Assembly: GCA_937944055.1 (NCBI GenBank)
Contig: CALDZJ010000005.1
Span: forward strand, 1-64,000
From: an uncultured Verrucomicrobiales bacterium
GTDB taxonomy: Bacteria; Verrucomicrobiota; Verrucomicrobiia; Verrucomicrobiales; Akkermansiaceae
Direction: 5' to 3'
Length of the DNA: 64,000 bases
The notes under the pieces were generated by a model, which saw only the letters and a list, made by a program, of their open reading frames with translations, made no database searches and was not told where the DNA came from. Below are positions 15,517 to 26,678 of this stretch, piece by piece. The translations under genes and the position numbers were made by a program. How positions within the stretch are numbered: the first letter of the stretch is position 1; the number at the start of each line of letters is the position of its first letter.

Positions 15517-18500
15517 GAGCTTGAGGAGGTGGATGGCCGGAGCGAGGAAGACGAGCGTGAGAGTCAGCAGGAAGAATCGGCAATACCATTGCGTGCTAAT
15601 GGTGAAGCCGAGGAAGGGCTTTTGCTTCGCTAAGAAAATATTGGGGCGGTCGCTGCGCCGTCCATCCAGCCTAGAACTTTCGGCGAGTTCCACTAAATTT
15701 TCGACTCGTTCGTTGACGAAAAATTGGGAAACCGAGCGCAGCTCTTCGTCTTCTCTTTCTGTCTCGGTGGCGCTCTCTGCGGCGGCCTCTTCTAGGGCTA
15801 AAAGGCGCTCTAGTTCAGCGAGCGGATCGGTCAAGATGCTCTCAGCTCTGTCTGCGTCAGGAGCGACGGCTGCGAAGATGACTCGGAGTTCCTCACTTTC
15901 TTTTTGCAGCTGTTCCTGCTCGCTGGGATTGAGGGTTTTGAGTTCCTTGAGGCGTTCAATGTCTTTTTGAAGTGGGCGCCGCACTTGCTCGAAGCGATTC
16001 TCAGTGGCTTGGCTCACAATGCTCCCCTCAAAAGCGTAGCGCAGAGGCATAATGGTGGAGGGAACCGGCTCGCCCCCTGAATCACGGCCATCATCTGCGC
16101 CGACGAAGAGGCCACGGTTCATTTCCTTAAAAGGGATGAGTGCCCCCGCGAGAAGGATTTGGGGAACCAAAATCAATGGGATTGCGCTGAGGGCGGTGCG
16201 TTCTGACTTCGCAATCACCGAGATTAAGAGAGCCAGTGCGGTGCCGCAGCAGCCTGTCAAGATCATCCATGAAAGTTGGGCCCAAAAGAGGTCATAAATA
16301 TCAAGAATACTGTGGGCCACTGCGATGAAAACTGCGGACTGCACGGAGACCATCGCGGTGAGAATCAGGAACTTCGAGCCGAGGTAAAGGATGGGGTGAG
16401 GGCGGCAATTTCGCTCACGTCGGAGTAGGGGCCGATCACGCAGGACCTCCGTCGCGCTATTGGTCAGGCCAAAAAACATCGCCACCGTCACGGCGAGAAA
16501 AAGGTAAGAGGGGAGATGTAGCGCGGAGTGGAACAGGTAGCTTCCCTCGGCAGAAGCACGCAGGGTGATGGCGATCAAGCCGGCGAGCAAAGGAGCCTCA
16601 AGGAAGATGGAGTAAAAGGTGCCACGATGGCGAAACTTCGACTTCGCAGCCCGCTGGAGGTGGGTTTTAAAAATCATCCACTTCTGTCTCCGTCCGTGCT
16701 CTGGTGGCTCGGGCGCAGGGACTTGGTCATCTGCGGTGGGGACCTCCATGCCACCAGTCGCTTGGCTATTTCTAGAAAGAGAAAGGTGATCTATCACGCG
16801 CTGGTTCTCGAAGCGCTCTTGCCAAAAATCTGGGGGAAAGCGGCGCTTCATTTTCCCCGCGGTATGGAGCCGTGGCATCGGCGTTTCTAAGACGTCAAAG
16901 ACGAAGTCAGCGCCGCGATGAGTCATCCCCTCAGCGAGGGGAAGTTGGAGATCTTTTGAGGCGGCATCGAAGTAGCGGACGAGGTCTTTTGGCGGACCAT
17001 AGAAGGCCATTTTACCTCCGCGATCGAGAAGTAGAACCAGATCGAAGGCCTCCAAAACCTTCTCACTCGGACGGTGAAGAGAGGCCACCACAATCTTATC
17101 TTGTGCGAAGCCGTGCAGCGCATCGATGACATGCTCCGCATCCTTTGAGGAAAGCCCAGAAATGGGTTCATCAAAGAGAAAAATCTCGCCTCCGCCGATG
17201 AGATCTAAGCCAGCATTTAAGCGTGAGCGCTCCCCGCCGCTGAGGCTTTTTGAGCCCGGTGATCCCACGCGGCGTCCCCCGATTTGGTCGAGGCCTAACT
17301 CGCCCAGCAGGTAGTTCACCCGCTTCTGAATGGCATGTTCCGCCAAGTGGGGGCGGCGGATCGCAGCGGCATGGGCCAGATGTTCACGCGCGCTGAGTTG
17401 CTCACTCAGAGCATCCTCCTGCGGCATGAATGAGATGAGCGGAGAGAGCCGGCTTTGGCGCTCATAAAGAGAGAGCCCATTCAGGCGCACATGGCCGCTC
17501 TTCGGGCTGCGTTGTCCGGCTAAGATTTCTAAAAGAGTGCTTTTGCCGCTGCCACTCGGCCCGATGATGCACATCATTTGCCCCCGCTCGAGCTGGAAGG
17601 AGAGACTATCAATCGCTTTCCCGCCTTTCCAAAAACTGTGATTTAAATTCTCCACCTGAAGGTGGCGGACGAGGTTTCTTTCCTCATCGAGAATGTTATC
17701 AGAAAAGCGGCAGCGCAGGGCCTGGCGACTGCTCAGGCGGATCATCGAGCCATCTGGAAGGGCCGCCGAGGTGACGGGGAGACCATTGGCATAAATTGTT
17801 TGGGTGGACTCGATGACTTTAAATTCCCCTAAGCCAGTCTTGGGATCGAAGTCGAATTCGAGGAGGAATTTATCCGCCAATCCCGGTGTGAGGAGCAAGC
17901 TATCGCCCGAGAGATGGGCCGGGTCATTTGAGACGCGCACCTTCCGCCGCCCTGGCGGGAGGACAAAGCGTTGTCCCGTTTGTTGGGTGAGGCGTCTGAG
18001 AGACTCCAGCGGGAGCGGATCTTTTTCCCGAACGTGAATGAGATCATGATAATCGCACTGATACTCCGTTCCAGAACTCAGGGCACGGCGTTCCCCATCC
18101 GTGAGCATCTCATCTTGCAGTGGGATGAGGTGCACACGGTGGCCGAAGGTGAGCTTAGCGAGCGCTTGGCGGGATCTGCTCCGGCTCAGGGTGAGTTCCT
18201 CCTCATTTTCTACGAGGTAAAGTGGTGGAGGGAGGCCCTTTTTTCCAATCTGTAAAAAGAAGGCGAGATCTTGGTAACTCAGGCGCCAATTCCCCGCGAT
18301 GACCTCATCTGAGGGGCGGATCTGCAAGAGGCGATCGGCATCCAGCGAGTGGCCCCGGACGTTGAGCGCTTTGTTTTTTAAATTCCGTAAGAGGATGAGT
18401 CCGCCTGCTTGGTAACAGCGGAAATGGGGGGGCTCGGCGGCGTCCGCTTCCTCTGGAAGCCTCACCTCGTTGGACGAAGCAGTGCCAAAGTCCACCCGTG

Positions 18501-18960
18501 TGAGTTGGTCAGAGCTTGGAGCATCCACTGTGCTTAATTCTGCGATCACAGCTTGGGCAAGCTTCTTAGTTCCCAGCTCCTTCATCACCTCCGTGAAGCG
18601 CTCTTTCTCACTGCTGAGGTCACCACCCGCGCGAATCACAGAGTAAAGCTGGAGTGAAAATGCCGTCTTATGCTCGGCGGGGAGATTCTTTTTAAGGTGC
18701 TTTAGCGCATCATGAATCGGCTGAGGCTGAGCCACCGCTGATTCTAACTTAAGCCCTAAGATGCCATGGTCCACATCAGGGAAAATCGTGCGCGCGAAGT
18801 CATACACAATCTCTAGCTCCCGATGAGAAGCGACCCCATCCTGAATGATGAAAGAGGCAAACACCTCAGAGAGTGCGCCAGCCGTCCGCTCATGCCGCGC
18901 CTCAAGCGAATCTCGGAAAAGGAGCCGCTTAACTTTGGTGAGGATTCGACGGGGACCCAT
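15499..18960 (-). CDS. TerB-like/FHA-like/ABC ATPase/ABC-2 membrane fusion protein
   Basis: A 1153-residue protein. Residues about 20-150 look like a TerB domain (helical, ..IIQDGVASHRELEIVYDFA and later RAGGDLSSEKERFTEVM). Residues 190-420 contain two beta-rich segments; the second (SNDPAHLSGDSLLLTPG...IYANGLPVTSAALPDGSMIRL) has the outline of an FHA domain. An ABCG-type ATPase follows, with Walker A GPSGSGKST near 470, signature LSGGERSR near 570 and Walker B IFLFDEP near 590. Then come about six membrane helices of ABC-2 type (790-990), an acidic coiled-coil insert, and a last helix near the C-terminus. The order FHA-ABC-TM recalls mycobacterial Rv1747; substrate unknown. It is convergent with the roadblock-like gene and overlaps it by 18 bases. 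Confidence 0.75.
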   Translation of the reverse strand: MGPRRILTKVKRLLFRDSLEARHERTAGALSEVFASFIIQDGVASHRELEIVYDFARTIFPDVDHGILGLKLESAVAQPQPIHDALKHLKKNLPAEHKTAFSLQLYSVIRAGGDLSSEKERFTEVMKELGTKKLAQAVIAELSTVDAPSSDQLTRVDFGTASSNEVRLPEEADAAEPPHFRCYQAGGLILLRNLKNKALNVRGHSLDADRLLQIRPSDEVIAGNWRLSYQDLAFFLQIGKKGLPPPLYLVENEEELTLSRSRSRQALAKLTFGHRVHLIPLQDEMLTDGERRALSSGTEYQCDYHDLIHVREKDPLPLESLRRLTQQTGQRFVLPPGRRKVRVSNDPAHLSGDSLLLTPGLADKFLLEFDFDPKTGLGEFKVIESTQTIYANGLPVTSAALPDGSMIRLSSRQALRCRFSDNILDEERNLVRHLQVENLNHSFWKGGKAIDSLSFQLERGQMMCIIGPSGSGKSTLLEILAGQRSPKSGHVRLNGLSLYERQSRLSPLISFMPQEDALSEQLSAREHLAHAAAIRRPHLAEHAIQKRVNYLLGELGLDQIGGRRVGSPGSKSLSGGERSRLNAGLDLIGGGEIFLFDEPISGLSSKDAEHVIDALHGFAQDKIVVASLHRPSEKVLEAFDLVLLLDRGGKMAFYGPPKDLVRYFDAASKDLQLPLAEGMTHRGADFVFDVLETPMPRLHTAGKMKRRFPPDFWQERFENQRVIDHLSLSRNSQATGGMEVPTADDQVPAPEPPEHGRRQKWMIFKTHLQRAAKSKFRHRGTFYSIFLEAPLLAGLIAITLRASAEGSYLFHSALHLPSYLFLAVTVAMFFGLTNSATEVLRDRPLLRRERNCRPHPILYLGSKFLILTAMVSVQSAVFIAVAHSILDIYDLFWAQLSWMILTGCCGTALALLISVIAKSERTALSAIPLILVPQILLAGALIPFKEMNRGLFVGADDGRDSGGEPVPSTIMPLRYAFEGSIVSQATENRFEQVRRPLQKDIERLKELKTLNPSEQEQLQKESEELRVIFAAVAPDADRAESILTDPLAELERLLALEEAAAESATETEREDEELRSVSQFFVNERVENLVELAESSRLDGRRSDRPNIFLAKQKPFLGFTISTQWYCRFFLLTLTLVFLAPAIHLLKLSLTRR

Positions 18961-19055
18961 GGTGAACTGTGAGGTTTATAGACAGAGGACGGGCATAAGA
19001 CAAGGGAGGCATCACAGCATTGCTAAGCGGGGTAAAAAGAGGCAAGCTCGCCGCG

Positions 19056-19616
19056 ATGAAACGTTACGTTCTTATTCTCCCCCTCCTTGTCACTTTAATC
19101 GGCCTCGGCATCGTCAGCTGCGGTAGCGATGCCCCCCGCGTGATTTCTAAAGTCAAAAGAGCCCCCGGGCCCACCGAACTCGCCGTTTGGTTAAAAAGTA
19201 CCTCAAGCATTCGCTGGCTCCCACGCCAAGTGAGCGGCCGCTATGATGGAGCCTCTGCCCTCGATAATATCCGCCAAGCCGCCGCCGGAAATGCGGCGAA
19301 GAGAAGCTCCTACGGAACCGCGCCCGGAGGATACGTTCGGCTAGATCCTCGCATGCTGCGCGCCATGAAAGTGATGGCTCAAGAAGGATACACCTTCCGC
19401 GTGACCTCGATGGCTGGGGCCTCCCACAGCCGCACCTCTCGTCACTACGCTGGCCTCGCCTTCGACATCGACCTCATCAATGGTCGTAAAGTGGGCCGCA
19501 GTAATCCCTACTGGCGGAAGTTCCTCGCTCGCTGCCGTGAAATGGGCGCTACTGAAACTCTCGGGCCTGGTGACAAGGGTCACTCGACTCACATTCACGC
19601 AGCTTGGCCACGCTAG
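19056..19616 (+). CDS. LAS-family zinc peptidase lipoprotein
   Basis: A 186-residue protein with a lipoprotein signal (Cys22 in GIVSC). The C-terminal half carries the zinc motif of the LAS group (lysostaphin, D-Ala-D-Ala metallopeptidase, hedgehog): His130 and Asp137 in SRHYAGLAFDID as H-x(6)-D, and H179-I-H181 in GHSTHIHAAW. Such enzymes cut peptides in peptidoglycan, so this is probably a wall-remodelling carboxypeptidase or endopeptidase facing the periplasm. The ATG at 19056 was chosen because the signal peptide starts there; a TTG 36 bases earlier is in frame. Confidence 0.75.
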   Translation: MKRYVLILPLLVTLIGLGIVSCGSDAPRVISKVKRAPGPTELAVWLKSTSSIRWLPRQVSGRYDGASALDNIRQAAAGNAAKRSSYGTAPGGYVRLDPRMLRAMKVMAQEGYTFRVTSMAGASHSRTSRHYAGLAFDIDLINGRKVGRSNPYWRKFLARCREMGATETLGPGDKGHSTHIHAAWPR

Positions 19617-19617
19617 G

Positions 19618-20922
19618 TCATTTTTTCCGCAGGTGCTGGCGGAACTTCCGGTAGCGTCGAGCGATGAATTCTTCGTCGTAGACCTTTGTGAGAAGGTCAA
19701 GGTAGCCGTTGCTGAGTTCTTCGACGGACATTGAATCAGGTTGGAAGTTGATGTCGAAGAGAGTGCAAGTTTCGGAGGCGCCTTCGACGAGGATGCGTCC
19801 TTCTTCGCTGAGTCGCTGATGGAGGGGCGTCCCGGGGAAAGGAGTCAGGTAAGTTATTTGCACATCGTAAAGGCCACTCTGCTTAACAAAGTCGAGAACA
19901 TGGCCGAAGCTTTCGGGGCCGTCACCATCCATGCCAAAGATGAAGCAGCCATTTACGGTGATGCCATGTTTTTGAATGGTTTCAATCGCTTGCAGGTATC
20001 GATCCGTGCGCCGGGCTTTCCAATTTGTTTTTTGTTCGACGCCATCCATGGTTGCGAAGCTGGGGCTTTCGAAACCAATTAGGATTTGTCGGCAACCAGC
20101 ATCGCGAATCATTTTGAGCAAGTCTTCGTCATCAGCGACGGAAACATCGGTTTCGGTGAACCAGCGGACTTGTTCTTTGGCGAGAGCCTTCATGAGCTCT
20201 TTACCGTGGCGTTTGTCGGCGAAGGTGTTGTCGTCAGCAAATTCGATGAAGGGTTTTTGGTAGAGCTCTTTGAGGAGGCGGATTTCGGCGATGACACGTT
20301 CGACGGGTTTGACTCGGAACTTTGGCGAGAGTCGCATGGACGCGGCGCAGAATTCGCAAGAAAGTGGGCAGCCGCGTTGGGTTTGCACGGTGAAACGAGG
20401 GTAGCGATTAGGGTCTAGGAGCTCGAAGCGCGGAATAGGTGAGTTTGTGAAATCGAATGAGCCAAAGGCTTTCGCGTTGTAGGTGGGCTTGAGTTTATTG
20501 GCGAGGAGATCGGCCATCATTTGAGGCCAGATGACTTCACCTTCTCCGATGGCGAGGCAATCGACGTGGGTCTGCGCTTCTTGGGGGCAGAGGGTGGCGT
20601 GAAGTCCGCCGAGGATGACGGTCGTCCCGATTTCTCGGAAGCGTGCGGCAAGACGGTAGGATTCCTTGGCCGTCGCGGTGAGCGTTGAAAGGGCGACGGC
20701 GTCAAAATGGGCAGGGAGATTATCTTGGTCGACATCGCGGACTTCGAGATATTCCAGCTCGATTTCAGGTGGGGTCATCCCTGCCAGGGTGAGGAGGCCG
20801 AGGGATGGGAGAGCTTCGATCTCTTTTGCGCGGCCGCTGAGACTGGGGAAGCTCAGGCCTTTAGCGAGGATTTCGGCGTCACAGACGCGAAGTCCACTGA
20901 TGGCGATGAGTCCAACTCTCAT
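19618..20922 (-). CDS. B12-binding-domain radical SAM protein
   Basis: A 434-residue protein of the B12-binding radical SAM class. Residues 1-150 form a Rossmann-like cobalamin-binding domain (LSTLTATAKESYRLAARFRE, VILGGLHATLCPQEA..HVDCLAIGEGE). The radical SAM core follows, with cluster ligands Cys185, Cys189 and Cys192 in RGCPLSCEFCAAS. The strands EFADDNTF, QILIGFES and GCFIFGMDGD follow the usual TIM-barrel order. The usual DxHxxG cobalamin-ligand motif is not seen, so cobalamin may bind base-off, or not at all. The substrate is unknown; methyl transfer or ring chemistry in lipid or natural-product synthesis are typical. It lies three bases downstream of a membrane protein gene on the same strand. 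Confidence 0.85.
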   Translation of the reverse strand: MRVGLIAISGLRVCDAEILAKGLSFPSLSGRAKEIEALPSLGLLTLAGMTPPEIELEYLEVRDVDQDNLPAHFDAVALSTLTATAKESYRLAARFREIGTTVILGGLHATLCPQEAQTHVDCLAIGEGEVIWPQMMADLLANKLKPTYNAKAFGSFDFTNSPIPRFELLDPNRYPRFTVQTQRGCPLSCEFCAASMRLSPKFRVKPVERVIAEIRLLKELYQKPFIEFADDNTFADKRHGKELMKALAKEQVRWFTETDVSVADDEDLLKMIRDAGCRQILIGFESPSFATMDGVEQKTNWKARRTDRYLQAIETIQKHGITVNGCFIFGMDGDGPESFGHVLDFVKQSGLYDVQITYLTPFPGTPLHQRLSEEGRILVEGASETCTLFDINFQPDSMSVEELSNGYLDLLTKVYDEEFIARRYRKFRQHLRKK

Positions 20923-20925
20923 GAT

Positions 20926-22095
20926 TTAGGGAGTGGGTTTTTGGTCCTCTTCGGTTGAGGGGAAGTATTGATAGGGATCGATGCCGGGAGTGAATTTTGC
21001 AGCGAATTCGATGACAAAGGGTGCCTCTTCGAGGTCGTGATAGAGTATCTCGAAATTTCTGCTCTGGCGGGAATTGGTTACACTGCCTGATTCTAACCAA
21101 GTCGAAACGTCACTTGAGAATTCATCGTAAAGCCAAGAAGGCCACTCTTTAAAAGAGGCCAGACAGAGTGCTGCTTGTGGGCTGTTGTAAAATAGTGTTT
21201 CGGCGAGAAGGCGTCTATGAGGAGGAAAATCATCCTTCGATTTTGAGTCCGCAAACCGGGCGGCCTCCGCAAAATTTTCTTTGCGTATGAAACCTTGAAA
21301 GATCTGAAGGTTACTGAGTCGCTTTTGGGGTGAAATAGAAGCAATCCCCCAGAGAGAAATTGCGATAACTGGAACGATCCAAGTGAGAACAGAGATTTTT
21401 GTGTCGTAGCCGGTTGGCTTTGTTTGGACGTCACCACGTTTGGAGCAGAAGGCAAGGCAGAAGGCTACGAGGAAGAGAACGACTGATCCCATGGTGATGG
21501 TATGAGTCGCTGCGAGCAGGAACTCCTCGGATTCCGTGAGACTCATGCCACCCATGATCCCGACTATGTCGATGGTCTTTAAGTTGGTGGCAAAGAACAT
21601 CTCTATCGACGCGGGAATGGCGATGAGCGCGAAGGATCTGACGGGATGAAAGTTGAATAGGACCTGCGTGACTCGGATCATTAAGGCAACGCGCCAGAAG
21701 GAGACGATGAGTAGGATGACGAAGTTGAAAATCGTCGAGTTGAGCGAATTGGTATATTGCTCAACGGGTATTCCATAAAGCCAGGCCAACGGTGCTGTCA
21801 TCGCGAAGCAGCGAAGGAAAGGAATGTATCTTTCAAAGTTGTAGGTCTTCCGCTTGAGATTCCCGAAGATCTTGATGAAGCCATAAATGAAGACTGACGA
21901 AAGGAGAGTCATACCAATCGGACCGCCGATCCAGAGGAGTTCTTTGTGGAGGAGGTGGTGATCGTAGTTGCGAGCAAGACCTGCTGTTACGATGAAAAGG
22001 AAGCCCAAGATCAGGCTATGCTTTGCGCTCGCAATCTTTTCGACCGCTTCGCGTTTTCCAAAAAGGAATTGGATGAGGGTCTTTGGGGTGATCAT
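20926..22095 (-). CDS. Multi-pass membrane protein of unknown function
   Basis: A 389-residue protein with a short cytoplasmic-type start (MITPKTLIQFLFGKREAVEKIA) and about six or seven hydrophobic segments between residues 28 and 250. A soluble C-terminal part of about 130 residues looks like short helical repeats (AEAARFADSK..., RRLLAETLFYNSPQAALCLASF). I have an impression that the N-terminal motif recurs in planctomycete and verrucomicrobial membrane proteins, but cannot name a family. It sits 18 bases downstream of tsaD and three bases before the radical SAM gene, so it is probably in a tsaD-led or UbiA-led operon. Confidence 0.65.
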   Translation of the reverse strand: MITPKTLIQFLFGKREAVEKIASAKHSLILGFLFIVTAGLARNYDHHLLHKELLWIGGPIGMTLLSSVFIYGFIKIFGNLKRKTYNFERYIPFLRCFAMTAPLAWLYGIPVEQYTNSLNSTIFNFVILLIVSFWRVALMIRVTQVLFNFHPVRSFALIAIPASIEMFFATNLKTIDIVGIMGGMSLTESEEFLLAATHTITMGSVVLFLVAFCLAFCSKRGDVQTKPTGYDTKISVLTWIVPVIAISLWGIASISPQKRLSNLQIFQGFIRKENFAEAARFADSKSKDDFPPHRRLLAETLFYNSPQAALCLASFKEWPSWLYDEFSSDVSTWLESGSVTNSRQSRNFEILYHDLEEAPFVIEFAAKFTPGIDPYQYFPSTEEDQKPTP

Positions 22096-22113
22096 GGCAG
22101 TGGGAGCTTTCGG

Positions 22114-23121
22114 CTAGGTTTTCGCGAGTGCTAAGTTGGGGTCGATGCCGATGTTTAGGTCGTCGGCTGGGCGGTTTTCGGAGGCGAGGAGGGCGGCGAG
22201 GGCGATCATGCCGGCGTTATCCGTGGTGAGGGCGGGTGGGGTGAGTTGAACTTGGAGGCCTGCGGCTTCGGCGGACTGGATGAGCTTTTCTTGCAGGGTG
22301 CGATTGCAGGCGACTCCTCCGGAAAGGGTGATGATTTTGTGGTCAAATTTCTTAGCGGCTTTGATCGATTTTTTAACGAGGGAATCGATGACGGAGGCTT
22401 GGAAGGAGGCACAGAGGTCGGCGAGGTGCTCCTTGGGGTCTTCCAGTTTTTGGATTTGGTAGAGGACGGCTGTTTTGAGTCCGGAGAAGGAGAAGTTGAA
22501 GGGGGCTTCTTTTAAAACGGCTCGGGGAAAGGCGAAGGCTTTTGGGTTGCCAGAGCGGGCGAGTTTTTCAATCTCGGGGCCGCCGGGGTAGGGCAGCGAG
22601 AGCATACGGCCCACTTTATCAAAGGCTTCACCTGCGGCGTCATCGATGGTGCGGCCGATGAGGCGGTAATTATCATGACCTTGAACATCGATGAGCATGG
22701 TGTGACCTCCCGAGACGATGAGTCCGAGGTGTGGGGGGATCTCGCCGGACTCCATGAAGGGTGAGAGGAGGTGGCCTTCCATGTGGTTGATGCCGTAGAA
22801 GGGTTTTCCGGAGGCGGCGGCGAGGCCTTTGGCGTAGGCGAGGCCGACAAGAAGGGAGGAGGCGAGGCCGGGGCCGCGAGTGGCTGCGAAGGTGTCGATA
22901 TCATCGAGAGTGAGCCCGGCATCATCGAGCGATTGCTGGACGAGGGGGCGGATGCGCTGAGCATGGTTCCGGCAGGCGACCTCGGGGACGACTCCGCCGA
23001 ACTCGCGGTGAATTTCAATCTGCGATGAGATGAGCGAACTGAGGAGCTCTGGCCCATTTTCGCCTCGGTGAATGATCGCGACGGCGGTTTCGTCACAGGA
23101 GGATTCAATGGCGAGAAGCAT
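22114..23121 (-). CDS. tsaD: tRNA N6-adenosine threonylcarbamoyltransferase
   Basis: This 335-residue protein places threonylcarbamoyl on A37 of tRNAs that read ANN codons, with TsaB, TsaE and TsaC as partners. It has the ASKHA start MLLAIESSCDETA, the metal-binding motif HMEGHLLSPF, the phosphate loop VSGGHTML and the late ITLSGGVACN. The length is standard. It begins three bases after the end of the UbiA-family gene on the same strand, so the two are probably co-transcribed. Confidence 0.97.
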   Translation of the reverse strand: MLLAIESSCDETAVAIIHRGENGPELLSSLISSQIEIHREFGGVVPEVACRNHAQRIRPLVQQSLDDAGLTLDDIDTFAATRGPGLASSLLVGLAYAKGLAAASGKPFYGINHMEGHLLSPFMESGEIPPHLGLIVSGGHTMLIDVQGHDNYRLIGRTIDDAAGEAFDKVGRMLSLPYPGGPEIEKLARSGNPKAFAFPRAVLKEAPFNFSFSGLKTAVLYQIQKLEDPKEHLADLCASFQASVIDSLVKKSIKAAKKFDHKIITLSGGVACNRTLQEKLIQSAEAAGLQVQLTPPALTTDNAGMIALAALLASENRPADDLNIGIDPNLALAKT

Positions 23122-23124
23122 GGT

Positions 23125-24039
23125 TTAAGTGGCGGGAGCAATTTTTTGGAGGCCAAGAGCGGCGAGGGCGAGGAGAGGAGGAATGATCCAAAAAATGAAG
23201 TGAGGAGCGATGATAAAGATGAAGAGAAAGTCGACTAAGGGAATGGCGGCGAGGGTGCGTGAAACGAAGGCTCCTACATCATGAGTGCTACGGAGTCGCC
23301 TTACGATGAAAGCGAGAACGATTACAAACAGGGCGAGAGGGATGACGGCAGCGGGATAAAAGAGAATTTGCGGGCCTGAGAAAAAGATGATGGGGGCGCA
23401 GAGGCAGAGGATGGGAAAGGTTTTGGCAACTTCACCAATCGGATTTTTTGAGGTTTCAGCTCGGGCAGTGAGGGAGATGCCGAGGATGTATCCGCCTAGT
23501 CCTAGGGCGAGAAGGGGGAAGATGGCCCAGGACTGGGGGCTGATTTTGGTGAACTGTTCCCAAGAAAGCAGGGAAAAAGCGGCGAGGGGATAGATCAAAG
23601 CGCGAGCCCCCGCCATGAAGATGAAGCTGGCGGGGTGCAGCTTATGCCACTTCGTGTAGATCAGGATGCAGAGGAGGATGCCTAGCGCGAAGAGAGCAGA
23701 AACTGGGGTGACCAGCGCACTCAGAATAATCCCAGCTCCGAGGAGGCTGAGTGCAAGAAGGAGGATGCTTTGGCGTGACCAGCGAGCGGCTGGAATGGGG
23801 CGCTCAGGACGATGCTCCCGATCAAAGGCAACATCATGCCAGTCATTCAAAAAACATCCGCCAAGATAGAGGCAGGATAGGGAGAGCGCGATGAGGCAGA
23901 GGCAGAGGGGGCAAATGTGTCCGCTGTCAGGGAAGCTTCCGTAGCCGATTAAGAGGCCAAGGAGGGCGTTCGACCAAACCGTGGGAAGGTTGGCAAAGCG
24001 GCTCATCGCGAGCAGGTCGATCACTTTTTGGCGGCTCAC
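23125..24039 (-). CDS. UbiA-family prenyltransferase-like membrane protein
   Basis: A 304-residue membrane protein with about eight or nine helices. It has the first Asp-rich motif of UbiA enzymes intact, N65-D66-x-x-D69-x-x-x-D73 in LNDWHDVAFDREHRPERP, which binds the magnesium-prenyl diphosphate. The second Asp-rich motif expected near residues 190-200 is weak: the region reads SLTARAETSKNPIGE. It therefore may use an unusual acceptor, or belong to one of the UbiA side branches of unknown activity. It lies directly upstream of tsaD and 20 bases downstream of the Minf_1886-family gene. Confidence 0.8.
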   Translation of the reverse strand: MSRQKVIDLLAMSRFANLPTVWSNALLGLLIGYGSFPDSGHICPLCLCLIALSLSCLYLGGCFLNDWHDVAFDREHRPERPIPAARWSRQSILLLALSLLGAGIILSALVTPVSALFALGILLCILIYTKWHKLHPASFIFMAGARALIYPLAAFSLLSWEQFTKISPQSWAIFPLLALGLGGYILGISLTARAETSKNPIGEVAKTFPILCLCAPIIFFSGPQILFYPAAVIPLALFVIVLAFIVRRLRSTHDVGAFVSRTLAAIPLVDFLFIFIIAPHFIFWIIPPLLALAALGLQKIAPAT

Positions 24040-24059
24040 TTTTTCGGTCGCTGGGATGG

Positions 24060-24443
24060 CTAGGCGGCGATGAAGGGGGCGGTGAAGGCTTCCTCGAAGG
24101 TGAAGATCTCGTCAAAGTCATCGAGGCTGTCTGAATCTTGTTTTCCGAAGACGCCGTTCTCGATGAAGAGGAAGACGATCTCGCCGACGTTGCGGCATTT
24201 CACAATGCCCCAATCTTGTAAGAGAGTGGCCCCCATGGGGCCGTATTCATGGAGCACGTAGTCGCGGAATCCGTGCAGTAGTTCCTTGCCACTCACGTGG
24301 CGCTTTTCACCGTTGCTCTCCTTGGAGAGGCGATCGACCGTGAAGTCTAGTGCTTCTCGTACGAGGAAATAGGCTCCGGGCTGGAAGCGCTTTTCTTTCT
24401 TAAGGATGGCGGTGACAGCGTGCTCGAATTGGTTGGACTGCAT
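24060..24443 (-). CDS. Minf_1886-family conserved protein
   Basis: A 127-residue soluble protein with the pattern of the Minf_1886 family of Verrucomicrobiota and Planctomycetota: KRFQPGAYFLVREALDFT, then RHVSGKELLHGFRDYVL, YGPMGATLLQDWGI, VGEIVFLFIENGVF and a closing acidic DSLDDFDEIFTF segment. No function is known and no catalytic residues are obvious. It heads the UbiA-tsaD gene run and follows the rpoD terminator. Recognition is from memory of the family pattern. Confidence 0.8.
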   Translation of the reverse strand: MQSNQFEHAVTAILKKEKRFQPGAYFLVREALDFTVDRLSKESNGEKRHVSGKELLHGFRDYVLHEYGPMGATLLQDWGIVKCRNVGEIVFLFIENGVFGKQDSDSLDDFDEIFTFEEAFTAPFIAA

Positions 24444-24484
24444 GGGCGTGAGAGTGAGGTGAACTTAATGGAAGGGGGCTTTTA

Positions 24485-24518
24485 CAAAAAACCCGCTCAT
24501 CTGTCGATCAGCGGGCTT
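24485..24518 (-). terminator. Terminator of rpoD
   Basis: On the minus strand CCCGCTGATC and GATGAGCGGG pair over ten positions with one mismatch around GACA, and TTTTTTGT follows. It lies just past the rpoD stop codon at 24536. Confidence 0.75.
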
Positions 24519-24535
24519 TGGGAAAGGGTGGAAGC

Positions 24536-26497
<1,962 letters not shown>

Positions 26498-26678
26498 GGT
26501 TGTAGAATGGGATTGCGGAGTGCAGGGGCACACCTCACCTATTATGGGCCAGCAGTGTGAATTTGCCGGATGAGTGTTGTTCGGGAGGATTGGGGTTTGG
26601 TCAAGTATTTTCCAAGTCGTTCCGGCCTTCTAAGGAAGGAAAGGGCAGCCTGTGAGGCGGGTTCCGGAGCTTTTTTTT

